A DNA stretch of 64,000 nt, taken from Sphingobacteriia bacterium RIFOXYC2_FULL_35_18 (GTDB lineage: Bacteria; Bacteroidota; Bacteroidia; Chitinophagales; Chitinophagaceae). Where the stretch lies: the NCBI GenBank assembly GCA_001829005.1, contig MIAG01000004.1, positions 62,001 through 126,000 on the forward strand, read 5' to 3'. Position numbers and translations under genes: made by a program. Shown piece by piece: positions 26,609 to 34,117 of this stretch (positions within the stretch are counted from its first letter, which is position 1; each line of letters opens with the position of its first letter). The notes under the pieces are model-generated. The model had not been told where the DNA came from. It worked only from the letters and a program-made list of their open reading frames with translations, and did no database searches.

Positions 26609-28305
26609 GATTGAGCCAGTTTGCTTTTGTTTTTGCCGTAAAAGAAATAAATAATTAATCCCAATGCCATCCATCCAAAAAACCAAAGCCAACTAATAGC
26701 TGGAATTTCAATCATCAGGTATAAACAACAAAGCGCACCTGCTACAGGTATAAATGAATAAGAACGAATAAAACTATAAAATGCGGTTACTAAAGCAATA
26801 ACCATAAAAATCAAAAACAATATCTCTTGTGATCCCTCATTTCCAATGTTTAAGAAAGCATCATTTATTCTACTCCTAAACAAAAAAGTAATGAGTAATA
26901 CAATTGCAGGAATAATAAACTTGCCGTTTATATAAGGAAGTTTAAATCCTTTTCTTCCAGCGCCTTCCGCTATTTTAGGTAACACTAAAACCCCAAAACA
27001 AACCAATACAAAAGCAAATAAAGTGCCGATACTGGTAAGGTCGGTCATAAAGCCACTACTGATAAACAAAGAAGGAATACCGACTAATAAACCGGTTACA
27101 ATAGTAGAAAAAGATGGGGTCTGGTATTTAGGATGCACTTGTGCAAATTTCTTAGGCAATAATCCATCCCTACTCATGCTCATCCAGATACGAGGCTGCC
27201 CCATTTGGAAAACCAATAATACACTAGTTGTAGCTACTACCGCACTCACAGAAATCAAGTACCCAATTTTATTCATGTTTAGTTTATCAAAAACATAAGC
27301 CAAAGGATCATCCACTTTCAATTCACTATAATGCACCATTCCTGTTAAAACAAGTGCCACGAGAATATATAATACCGTACAGATTAATAAGGAATACATC
27401 ATCCCTTTTGGTAAATCTCTTTGTGGATCCTTGCATTCTTCTGCAGTTGTTGAAATAGCGTCAAAACCAATATAGGCATAGAATACAGCAGAAACCCCAG
27501 CCAAGACTCCTCCAAATCCATTGGGTAGAAATGGGGTCCAGTTAGTGGTATCTACATAAAAAAATCCAACAATAATAATTCCTACAATTACCGCTAATTT
27601 AAAAATCACCATGATATTGGTACTACGCTTACTTTCCTTTATTCCGATATATGCTAACCAGGTAATTAACATCACAATAAAAAATGCAGGTACGTTCAAA
27701 ATAACCTTCCATGTTCCAATCATTGGTGCATTCATGATTGCGTCATAACCCAATTTTGCATGTTTGGTCATGGTTTCTGGAGCTTCTCCTGCAGCCAATG
27801 CTTTTACTGCTTCTTCATACCCTAGCTGGGCATTACTGGCATTGGTTGCTAACCAACCTGGCAAATGAATATGAAAGCCCTCTAATAAATTATTAAAATA
27901 GCCGCTCCAACTAATCGCTACTACAATATTTCCGATGGCATATTCCAAAATTAAAGCCCATCCAATAATCCATGCAACAACTTCACCAAATGAAACATAC
28001 GCATAAGTATATGCACTACCCGAAATTGGAATTCTACTGGCAAACTCAGCGTAACATAATGCACTGAATCCACAAGTGATCGCTGTTATAACAAATAAGA
28101 TGGCAATTCCTGGCCCACCATTATAAGCGGCAGATCCAATAGTAGAAAAAATACCTGCTCCAATAACAGCTGCAATTCCCATGAAAGTGAGGTCTTTAAC
28201 ACCTAAAACTTTTTTAAGCCCACTTGAATGAGAATCGCTAATACCAGCAGCTGCATCTGCAGTAATTTTATCCAATGATTTCTTTCTAAATAAAGAAGAA
28301 GACAT
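26605..28305 (-). CDS. APC-family amino acid permease
   Basis: This 566-residue transporter has 12-14 membrane segments. The APC signature is at the first helix (FMGIAAVIGAGIFSTIGSAAYNGGPG), followed by FCGFSALCYAEFASRIPISGSAYTYAYVSFGEVVAWIIGWALILEY-type text (positions about 70-120) and FYAYIGFDAISTTAEECKDPQRDLPKG in helix 6. This layout matches the cationic amino-acid transporter (CAT/YfnA) branch. A 45-residue loop rich in Ala/Glu lies near 160-190. The gene follows the polyprenyl synthase by 31 bp and is coupled to the DUF2027-Smr gene. The substrate is not determined by sequence. Confidence 0.92.
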   Translation of the reverse strand: MSSSLFRKKSLDKITADAAAGISDSHSSGLKKVLGVKDLTFMGIAAVIGAGIFSTIGSAAYNGGPGIAILFVITAITCGFSALCYAEFASRIPISGSAYTYAYVSFGEVVAWIIGWALILEYAIGNIVVAISWSGYFNNLLEGFHIHLPGWLATNASNAQLGYEEAVKALAAGEAPETMTKHAKLGYDAIMNAPMIGTWKVILNVPAFFIVMLITWLAYIGIKESKRSTNIMVIFKLAVIVGIIIVGFFYVDTTNWTPFLPNGFGGVLAGVSAVFYAYIGFDAISTTAEECKDPQRDLPKGMMYSLLICTVLYILVALVLTGMVHYSELKVDDPLAYVFDKLNMNKIGYLISVSAVVATTSVLLVFQMGQPRIWMSMSRDGLLPKKFAQVHPKYQTPSFSTIVTGLLVGIPSLFISSGFMTDLTSIGTLFAFVLVCFGVLVLPKIAEGAGRKGFKLPYINGKFIIPAIVLLITFLFRSRINDAFLNIGNEGSQEILFLIFMVIALVTAFYSFIRSYSFIPVAGALCCLYLMIEIPAISWLWFFGWMALGLIIYFFYGKNKSKLAQS

Positions 28306-28336
28306 GTATGATTATTTAGGTAGGAAGATAAGCAAA

Positions 28337-29302
28337 TTAAACATCTCGTTGAATCAAGAAGTTAGCCAATTCTTTCAATGGTAATTTTCTTGAAGAGACC
28401 ACCGCAATATCATCAAGGTGTTTTAGTGCGGTATTTAAGTAATGTTCTTTTAAAGTATTGGCCCATGCATCTACTCCACAAGCTTTGTAAATAGCTAATA
28501 CCTTCTGCACTTTGTCTGAAGATTGGTCTTTCATTAGTTGAAACAATTGCGCTCTTTGCTCTTCAGGAGCAACTTCTAAAGTATGTAACAATAAAAAGGT
28601 TTTCTTATTTTGACGAATATCGCCCCCTACTTCTTTACCAAATTTTTCGGGGTCACCAAAAGCATCTAGATAATCGTCTTGTATTTGAAAAGCAATACCT
28701 AAATTTTTACCGAACTCATATAAATGCCTACAATTCCCTTCGCTTGCACCTCCAATAATGGCCCCCATTTCTAAACTCGCTGCTAATAGAACTGAAGTTT
28801 TTAAAGTGATCATTTGTATGTACTGATCTAAAGTAACAACCTCTTTTTGTTCAAAATCCATATCAAGTTGTTGTCCTTCGCATACTTCTTTAGCAGTGGT
28901 ATTAAAAATGCGTAAGATCTTTTGTAAGTAAGGTCCATTCATCTTGTTGATGTACTCATAAGATTTAATCATCATTACGTCACCAGCAAGAATTGCAGTG
29001 CTGTTATTATACTTGGTATGAATTGTTTCCATGCCACGCCTTAAAGCAGCCGCATCCATAATATCATCGTGAATCAATGTGAAATTATGAAAGAGCTCAA
29101 TAGCAGTAGCTAAATGAAAAGCATCCTTATCAATTTCATTAAATAATTCATTTCCCATTAAACATAAAATGGGTCTGATTCTTTTACCACCAATCGTTAA
29201 AAAATAATTACAGGGATCATACAATGATGCTGGCTCACTGTCAAAATGAGCAGAAGCAAAACGTTCACTAAACTGTACAACTAAATCTTTAAATGAATAC
29301 AT
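28337..29302 (-). CDS. Polyprenyl (geranylgeranyl/farnesyl-type) diphosphate synthase
   Basis: The 321-residue enzyme has both Asp-rich motifs: LIHDDIMDAA (first, DDIMD near 78-82, followed by RRG) and FQIQDDYLDAFG (second, near 207-211), plus GGKRIRP (32-38) and GxxFQIQDD. It condenses isopentenyl diphosphate onto an allylic diphosphate, supplying isoprenoids for menaquinone, carotenoid or undecaprenyl carriers. DDxxD spacing fits a short- to medium-chain enzyme; chain length cannot be fixed by eye. The ATG lies 4 nt after a TAGGTTTG box, suggesting a leaderless transcript, and it leads an operon with the permease. Confidence 0.92.
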   Translation of the reverse strand: MYSFKDLVVQFSERFASAHFDSEPASLYDPCNYFLTIGGKRIRPILCLMGNELFNEIDKDAFHLATAIELFHNFTLIHDDIMDAAALRRGMETIHTKYNNSTAILAGDVMMIKSYEYINKMNGPYLQKILRIFNTTAKEVCEGQQLDMDFEQKEVVTLDQYIQMITLKTSVLLAASLEMGAIIGGASEGNCRHLYEFGKNLGIAFQIQDDYLDAFGDPEKFGKEVGGDIRQNKKTFLLLHTLEVAPEEQRAQLFQLMKDQSSDKVQKVLAIYKACGVDAWANTLKEHYLNTALKHLDDIAVVSSRKLPLKELANFLIQRDV

Positions 29303-29306
29303 GCTA

Positions 29307-29314
29307 CAAACCTA
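29307..29314 (-). promoter_or_regulatory. -7 promoter box of the polyprenyl synthase gene, 4 nt before the ATG
   Basis: TAGGTTTG on the minus strand matches TAnnTTTG fully; the spacer is TAGC and then ATG at 29302. This predicts a leaderless mRNA. No TTG element at 19 bp upstream is evident. Confidence 0.5.
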
Positions 29315-29412
29315 ATTATAAAAAAATGGAACTCTTCAGGAGCTTAACATTTTTTTTACTACTTAGGTTGATGATTGGCATGATTTTATAAGCATAACGT
29401 AAAACAAAGAAC

Positions 29413-29889
29413 ATGAGAAGAGCATTTGCACTTTTAGCTGCCCTATTTATTGGCGGTACAATCTATGCCCAAAATAATGGCACCAATTATCAAACAGCAC
29501 TAGGGGTTAAAATGTACCCGGGAGCAGTTTCTGTAAAACATTTTGTAGCAAAAGGTAGGGCCATTGAAGGTTTGGGATATATTTCTTCAGATGGATTTAG
29601 ACTAACTGGATTATATGAACTCCATTTTCCCATTGCAGGAGCCGAAGGTTTACAGTGGTATGTAGGCGGAGGTGGCCATATTGGGGTTTGGAGTGATAGC
29701 TGGAAAAGCAGGTACCCAACAAGAGCCGACGGATTGGCCATAGGTGTAGATGGCGTATTAGGATTGGACTATAAAATTAAAGGAGCACCGCTCAATCTCA
29801 GTTTTGATTGGCAGCCCTCCTTTAATATTATTGGGTACAATTATTTTGAAGGTGGTTGGGGCGGATTAGCGATTCGCTATACTTTTTAA
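29413..29889 (+). CDS. Small outer-membrane beta-barrel protein
   Basis: This 158-residue protein has a signal peptide (1-19, GTIYAQ). The rest alternates hydrophobic and polar residues with many Gly and aromatic positions and ends in a strand closing with YTF, the usual C-terminal aromatic of outer-membrane barrels. Eight strands are plausible. I recognise no specific family and assign no function. It is a single gene between two minus-strand operons. Confidence 0.75.
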   Translation: MRRAFALLAALFIGGTIYAQNNGTNYQTALGVKMYPGAVSVKHFVAKGRAIEGLGYISSDGFRLTGLYELHFPIAGAEGLQWYVGGGGHIGVWSDSWKSRYPTRADGLAIGVDGVLGLDYKIKGAPLNLSFDWQPSFNIIGYNYFEGGWGGLAIRYTF

Positions 29890-29904
29890 AAACCGCTGAA
29901 CTAT

Positions 29905-30315
29905 TTAAAAAAATAATTGAGACAGTACGTTGGCCGGATCATTGGTTGCGGGCTTTAATCCAAGGAATTTATTCATTTGATTCTTGACCAATATTCCGGC
30001 CAACTTTGATTTTAATCCTTGAAAAATACCCATTTGACGCTGCTTATACTCTGCAGGATTGGTTTGTTGCTTGGCAATAAACTGTGCTTTCTGACTTAAA
30101 TACTCGGTGATGGCATTGGTTACTTTGGGTTTTTGTGCAGCAGATAATGTTAATGCTGGAGAAAGTTTTCCCATAATTCCAGTAGTTAATGTATTCACAT
30201 CAAAACCAGCATTAGTTGCCACCGATTTAGCTTTGTCTAAAACATTTCCTAATTGAGCGTTGGTTTCCGTTGAAACAATAGCCAAAATGGCCAATAGAAT
30301 GATCCCTTTTTTCAT
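29905..30315 (-). CDS. Small secreted protein of unknown function
   Basis: The 136-residue protein has a signal peptide (1-20, ETNAQ). The mature part is mostly helical with LSPALTLSAAQKPKV and YLSQKAQFIAKQ, resembling small DUF-type periplasmic proteins of Bacteroidota with a growth- or envelope-related helical bundle. I do not recognise a characterised family. It starts 5 bp after the ftsY stop and is therefore likely expressed with it. Confidence 0.7.
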   Translation of the reverse strand: MKKGIILLAILAIVSTETNAQLGNVLDKAKSVATNAGFDVNTLTTGIMGKLSPALTLSAAQKPKVTNAITEYLSQKAQFIAKQQTNPAEYKQRQMGIFQGLKSKLAGILVKNQMNKFLGLKPATNDPANVLSQLFF

Positions 30316-30320
30316 TTTGA

Positions 30321-31283
30321 TTATTTTTGAATGGAAAATAAAGTGTCTACAAAAGCTTCTTTATTAAAAATTAATAAGTCTTCTACTTTTTCGCCTACAC
30401 CAATATATTTTACTGGAATACTAAATTGATCAGCAATGGCTAAAACAACTCCTCCCTTTGCAGTACCATCTAATTTAGTAATTGCTAAAGCAGTTACATT
30501 GGTAGTGGCAGTAAAATGGCGTGCTTGTTCTACTGCATTTTGTCCAGTAGACCCATCTAATACCAGTAATACTTCATGAGGTCCTTCTGGGACTACTTTC
30601 TGTATTACCCGTTTAATTTTATTAAGCTCATCCATTAAATGCGCTTTATTGTGTAAACGACCAGCCGTATCAATAATGACAATATCTGCATTTTTAGCAA
30701 CCGCGCTGGCCACCGTATCATAAGCAACTGCGCTGGGATCTGAACCCATGGCTTGCTTTACAATTGGAACACCTACCCGTTCGCTCCAGATGGTTAATTG
30801 ATCCACTGCTGCAGCTCTAAAAGTATCAGCAGCACCTAAGATAACGGAGTTACCAGCCGCTTTAAATCGGGAAGCTAACTTTCCAATGGTGGTTGTTTTT
30901 CCTACTCCATTTACGCCAACGACTAATATAATATAAGGCTTCTTGTTAGCAGGAATCGAAAACCCTTGTAAGGAATCTGCTGGGGCGTCTACTAAAACAG
31001 ATGCAATTTCTTCTTGAAGTATCGTGTTTAACTCACTAGTATTGAGGTATTTATCATTTTTAGCCCTCAATTCAATTTGCTTGATAATTTTTAAAGTGGT
31101 TTCAACACCTACATCTGCGCCAATTAATGCTTCTTCTAAATTATCCAGCACTTCATCGTCAATAGTGGTTTTGCCGGCAATTGCTTTGGTGAGTTTAGAC
31201 AAGAAACCTTCCTTGGTTTTTTGCAATCCCTGATCAAGGCTCTCTTTCTCTTTTTTACCAAATAATTTATCGAAAAAACCCAT
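30321..31283 (-). CDS. ftsY: Signal recognition particle receptor FtsY
   Basis: This 320-residue SRP GTPase has the N domain (1-95) and G domain. G motifs: GVNGVGKTTTIGKLA (G1, about 122-136), DTFRAAAVDQL (G2), DTAGR (G3), TKLDGTAKGG (G4) and YIGVGEKVEDL (G5 region). The acidic A domain is reduced to a short lysine-rich helix (MGFFDKLFGKKEKE), typical of Bacteroidota. FtsY docks ribosome-SRP complexes at the membrane. The position after rpmB, rpmG and a DUF4295 gene is conserved in the phylum; here an intrinsic terminator lies between DUF4295 and ftsY. Confidence 0.97.
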   Translation of the reverse strand: MGFFDKLFGKKEKESLDQGLQKTKEGFLSKLTKAIAGKTTIDDEVLDNLEEALIGADVGVETTLKIIKQIELRAKNDKYLNTSELNTILQEEIASVLVDAPADSLQGFSIPANKKPYIILVVGVNGVGKTTTIGKLASRFKAAGNSVILGAADTFRAAAVDQLTIWSERVGVPIVKQAMGSDPSAVAYDTVASAVAKNADIVIIDTAGRLHNKAHLMDELNKIKRVIQKVVPEGPHEVLLVLDGSTGQNAVEQARHFTATTNVTALAITKLDGTAKGGVVLAIADQFSIPVKYIGVGEKVEDLLIFNKEAFVDTLFSIQK

Positions 31284-31306
31284 TGTAGAGGTATTTATGG
31301 TTTAAT

Positions 31307-31341
31307 ACAAAAAAGCCTCCGACTGTAATGAAGGAAGCTTT
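31307..31341 (-). terminator. Intrinsic terminator between the DUF4295 gene and ftsY
   Basis: AAGCTTCC and GGAGGCTT (minus strand, 31340-31333 and 31320-31313) form an 8-bp stem with one T-G pair and a 12-nt loop, followed by a T-run. It should end the ribosomal-protein transcript, leaving ftsY with partial read-through or its own promoter. Confidence 0.7.
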
Positions 31342-31362
31342 AAGATTATTGACAACAAAAGA

Positions 31363-31536
31363 CTATTTCGCTGAGATGAACTCGTTTACTTTGTCTTTGT
31401 GTATGATTTGCTCTTTGAAAGTGTATGCACCAGACTTAGGGCTACGAACGGCCTTAATTACTTTAGTCCAGTTCTTTGCTTCAGCTGCTGCTTTTAAGTC
31501 TTTTACTTTCGCGTTTTTGGAAGCTACTTTAGCCAT
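31363..31536 (-). CDS. DUF4295 small basic protein (candidate ribosome-associated protein)
   Basis: This 57-residue ORF begins MAKVASKNAKVKD and ends VNEFISAK. It is lysine-rich with a helix around AAAEAKNWTKVIKAV and a KSGAYTFKEQII strand. DUF4295 proteins sit almost invariably after rpmG in Bacteroidota. I recall reports of an extra large-subunit protein in Flavobacterium ribosomes that may correspond to this family, but cannot verify it. The gene starts 2 bp after the rpmG stop and ends before a terminator, so it is co-expressed with L28 and L33. Confidence 0.88.
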   Translation of the reverse strand: MAKVASKNAKVKDLKAAAEAKNWTKVIKAVRSPKSGAYTFKEQIIHKDKVNEFISAK

Positions 31537-31538
31537 GA

Positions 31539-31721
31539 TTATTTGATTTCTTTATGAACGGTTACTTTTTTCAAAATTGGGTTGAATTTCTTCAATTCAA
31601 TACGCTCAGGCGTATTCTTCTTGTTCTTGGTAGTAATATAACGACTTGTACCGGCCTGACCGCTGGTCTTATGCTCAGTGCATTCTAATATTACTTGAAC
31701 CCTGTTACCTTTCTTTGCCAT
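31539..31721 (-). CDS. rpmG: 50S ribosomal protein L33
   Basis: The 60-residue protein has the L33 pattern [41 protein letters not shown] and VTVHKEIK. It has only one of the zinc-binding cysteines (ILEC), so this is a C-minus (zinc-independent) L33 form. It lies between rpmB (25 bp upstream) and the DUF4295 gene (2 bp downstream) on one transcript. Confidence 0.96.
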   Translation of the reverse strand: MAKKGNRVQVILECTEHKTSGQAGTSRYITTKNKKNTPERIELKKFNPILKKVTVHKEIK

Positions 31722-31746
31722 TTTATAGGTAGTTTACTGTGTTTAG

Positions 31747-31983
31747 TTAGATTTTAGCGCCGTTGGCCCTCATTTCTTTGATTACTGTACTAAGACCATT
31801 TTTATTAATGGTTCTGAGAGCATCCGTAGACACTTTCATTGTTACCCAACGATCTTCTTCTGCAAAGAAGAAACGCTTTTTTTGCAAATTAGGTAAGAAA
31901 CGACGCTTGGTTTTAATGTTCGAGTGAGAAACACTGTTACCAACTATTGGCTTTTTACCGGTTATCTGACATACTCTTGCCAT
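31747..31983 (-). CDS. rpmB: 50S ribosomal protein L28
   Basis: The 78-residue protein begins [22 protein letters not shown], the canonical L28 N-terminus, and continues [16 protein letters not shown] and [19 protein letters not shown]. It is the first gene of the L28-L33-DUF4295 transcript, with a well-matched promoter 35-64 bp upstream. Confidence 0.97.
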   Translation of the reverse strand: MARVCQITGKKPIVGNSVSHSNIKTKRRFLPNLQKKRFFFAEEDRWVTMKVSTDALRTINKNGLSTVIKEMRANGAKI

Positions 31984-32017
31984 GACTCAAATGTTTTTTT
32001 CCGATTTTTTCGGACGG

Positions 32018-32047
32018 CAAAGGTAAGTAAATCCACCAAAATAACAA
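32018..32047 (-). promoter_or_regulatory. Promoter of rpmB-rpmG-DUF4295
   Basis: On the minus strand TTG (32047-32045), exactly 19 bp, then TACCTTTG (32025-32018): a full match to the Bacteroidota consensus TTG-N19-TAnnTTTG. Transcription would start near 32013, giving a 5' leader of about 30 nt before the L28 ATG. Confidence 0.8.
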
Positions 32048-32087
32048 GAGTAAAAAAGGTTTTTTTCCATTTTTTTCAAAATTAACC

Positions 32088-32258
32088 CTAAAACAGGCTA
32101 TTTACCAACCTTTTATCAAGTGTGAAAGATCCTTTAACAATTCTCATCACAGCCCGAAGCGCCTTAACATTTCTTGAACAAATGTTACCAAAACCGCTAC
32201 TGTAGCCTGTTTTAGCAAGTCTAACACAATCTTGCTCACCGCATGCCTTACCGTTCAT
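32088..32258 (-). CDS. Possible 56-residue ORF upstream of the rpmB promoter
   Basis: An ATG at 32258 opens 56 codons (MNGKACGEQDCVRLAKTGY, then SSGFGNICSRN, VKALRAVMRIVKG) to a TAG at 32088. The stretch is visibly richer in G+C than the flanks and has no homologue I recognise. A 13-bp inverted repeat begins at its stop codon, so a structured RNA or a decayed element is an equal alternative. Confidence 0.2.
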   Translation of the reverse strand: MNGKACGEQDCVRLAKTGYSSGFGNICSRNVKALRAVMRIVKGSFTLDKRLVNSLF

Positions 32259-32298
32259 CTAAATGCCCCCTATTGCCATGTAACCTATCACAATCGGC

Positions 32299-32329
32299 TT
32301 CGTCTGATATAGGCAAGCAAGTAGTTTTG
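32299..32329 (+). promoter_or_regulatory. Putative promoter of the 32369 gene
   Basis: TTCG (32299-32302), 19 bp, then TAGTTTTG (32322-32329): the -7 box is a full consensus and the -33 element differs by one base. The predicted start is near 32334, giving a 35-nt leader. Confidence 0.6.
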
Positions 32330-32368
32330 ACTTGTAAAAATTAAACAACTAACAAAAAATAAAACACC

Positions 32369-32806
32369 ATGAAAAAGATTTTAATTGCATCAGCTATCTT
32401 AGTAAGTACCAGTAGCTTCGCAACTACAACAACCAGTTCAAACGACAAAGGCAATTTGAAAAGCTTATTGGGTAAAGTTTCCAATGTTCAATGGAAATCT
32501 GCAGCCAATTTTGAAAAAGCAAGTGTGGTTATTGAAGAACAAAAAGTAGAAGTATTCTACAACCAAGAAGGAGATTTAATTGGAAGTACACGTTACCAAG
32601 ATTTCGATAAGCTTCCCAAGAATGCAATTAAAACCATCACAAGTAAGTATACATTCCCAGAATACAATCTACAAGAATGTATTGTATTTACGAATGGATA
32701 CAATGAGGCAACCTATTATGTTTCTATGACAACTGAAACCGACTATTTGGTTTTAGCCATTACAGAATATGGTGAAGTAAGCATTTTTTCTAATACAAGG
32801 AAGTAG
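32369..32806 (+). CDS. Small secreted protein of unknown function
   Basis: This 145-residue protein has a signal peptide (1-18, TSSFAT). The mature part alternates short strands and resembles small periplasmic proteins with PepSY-like or beta-lactamase-inhibitor-like folds (KVEVFYNQEGDLIGSTRYQDFDKLP, with the pattern LPKNAIKTITSKY). In Bacteroidota such BLIP-II/PepSY-like proteins are common and uncharacterised. It has its own promoter and a strong terminator 30 bp after the stop, so it is monocistronic. Confidence 0.75.
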   Translation: MKKILIASAILVSTSSFATTTTSSNDKGNLKSLLGKVSNVQWKSAANFEKASVVIEEQKVEVFYNQEGDLIGSTRYQDFDKLPKNAIKTITSKYTFPEYNLQECIVFTNGYNEATYYVSMTTETDYLVLAITEYGEVSIFSNTRK

Positions 32807-32833
32807 TACTCAGAGCAATATGGTTTAAGATGA

Positions 32834-32862
32834 AAGGCCGCCCCCAAAAGGGGTGGCTTTTT
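32834..32862 (+). terminator. Intrinsic terminator, bidirectional
   Basis: GCCGCCCC and GGGGTGGC form an 8-bp stem (one G-U) with a CAAAA loop, followed by TTTTT on the plus strand. The minus strand has an A/T-rich tail too, and the anmK stop codon lies at its edge, so it can serve both convergent genes. Confidence 0.85.
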
Positions 32863-34066
32863 ATTTGGGGAAACTGATCTTCCCCATCGTAACGGCAGGT
32901 ATGCCTGCTTTGCCTCCACCAATTTCAAGTGCACCACCTGCTACATGCTCATTTGCTAGAACAGCAAACAATACTGCTTCTTTTGCATCTGGATGAATAT
33001 GCAATGCATCGGTTGTAAAAAAGCTTGAATCTGGCAGGCAAGATTGAATATGTTGCATAATCATTGGATTATGCATTCCCCCACCACTACTGTAAATGGA
33101 CAATTGCTTATGACCAATCATTTCTTGTCCTTTTTGAATGGCTGCTACAATTGTTACTGCAGTCAATCTATTCAGCGTTGCCATTATATCATATAGAGAA
33201 ATACCAATTTGCCCAGCAGCAACAATGCATTTTTCTACATAAGCTAGATTAAACAATTCAGGCCCAGTAGTTTTGGGAAAAGGTTTTGCAAAAAAATCAT
33301 CTTCTAACAAAACCGTCAATAAAGCCTCATTCACTTTACCTTGTTTTGCAATGGCAGCATCTTTATCATAAGGCAAATCAAAATGTTTTTGTACAAACTG
33401 ATCCATTAAAGTATTACCAGGACCTGTATCAGTACTGAAAATTTTAGAAGCATCTAAACTCCCTGGTAAAAATGTATAATTAGCAATACCGCCAATATTC
33501 AACATGATTCGGTCTTCTCCCTTTTTGCTAAAAATAAAATAGTCTCCATATACAGCTAATGGTGCACCTTCTCCCCCAGCTGCAATATGTTTTTGCCTGA
33601 AATCACTGATAGTAATAATGCCGGTTTTTACAGCAATATGATCCCCATCTCCTATTTGCAAAGTACCATTTCCAAATACTGGATTTCCGTGCAAAATTTT
33701 TGGTGCATGGTATACCGTTTGCCCATGACTAGCAATTAAATCGATTTTGGAGGGATCAATCCCCCAACCCTTTAAAGTGGCTAAAATAATGGATGCATGT
33801 TTTTCTCCAACCCAAGGATTTAATAAACACAACTGTTCAAAGTCAACCATTTTCTTGGAAAAAATAGAACGGATGGCTGTTTTAAAATCTTCTTCAAATG
33901 GAACTGTGGTAAACTTTTTCAATACCACTTCTGTCTCCATACCACTTCCAGCAATTTCGCATAAAGCAATATCCAATCCATCTAAGGATGTACCACTCAT
34001 TAAGCCAATAATGGTCCTTTTTTCAGTAGCCCCCATTCGAGCTAATTGAGCAATATATTGGTTCAT
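32861..34066 (-). CDS. anmK: Anhydro-N-acetylmuramic acid kinase
   Basis: This 401-residue ASKHA-fold kinase carries IIGLMSGTSLDGLDIALCE near the N-terminus, IASHGQTVYHAP, ILNIGGIANYT-like text (MLNIGGIANYTFL), STDTGPGNTLMDQF, and FNLAYVEKC. It cleaves 1,6-anhydro-MurNAc and phosphorylates it to MurNAc-6-P for cell-wall recycling. Two in-frame ATGs (34066 and 34036) are possible starts; the second gives MGATEKRTIIGL. It converges with the secreted-protein gene at the shared terminator. Confidence 0.95.
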   Translation of the reverse strand: MNQYIAQLARMGATEKRTIIGLMSGTSLDGLDIALCEIAGSGMETEVVLKKFTTVPFEEDFKTAIRSIFSKKMVDFEQLCLLNPWVGEKHASIILATLKGWGIDPSKIDLIASHGQTVYHAPKILHGNPVFGNGTLQIGDGDHIAVKTGIITISDFRQKHIAAGGEGAPLAVYGDYFIFSKKGEDRIMLNIGGIANYTFLPGSLDASKIFSTDTGPGNTLMDQFVQKHFDLPYDKDAAIAKQGKVNEALLTVLLEDDFFAKPFPKTTGPELFNLAYVEKCIVAAGQIGISLYDIMATLNRLTAVTIVAAIQKGQEMIGHKQLSIYSSGGGMHNPMIMQHIQSCLPDSSFFTTDALHIHPDAKEAVLFAVLANEHVAGGALEIGGGKAGIPAVTMGKISFPK

Positions 34067-34117
34067 GCTTGATAATTTTACCTAAAATACGCAAACAACC
34101 GCAAACAGAAGTGTTGA

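Larger units (their letters stand above)
32049..32330. other. Gene-poor interval with a nested inverted repeat
   Basis: CTAAAACAGGCTA (32088-32100) and its exact reverse complement TAGCCTGTTTTAG (32203-32215) enclose 102 bp. Inside is a second perfect 8-bp stem, TAACATTT / AAATGTTA around 32165-32188. The interval lies between the rpmB promoter and the promoter of the gene at 32369. It could be an independent structured RNA; apart from the 56-codon frame I see no gene in it. Confidence 0.45.
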
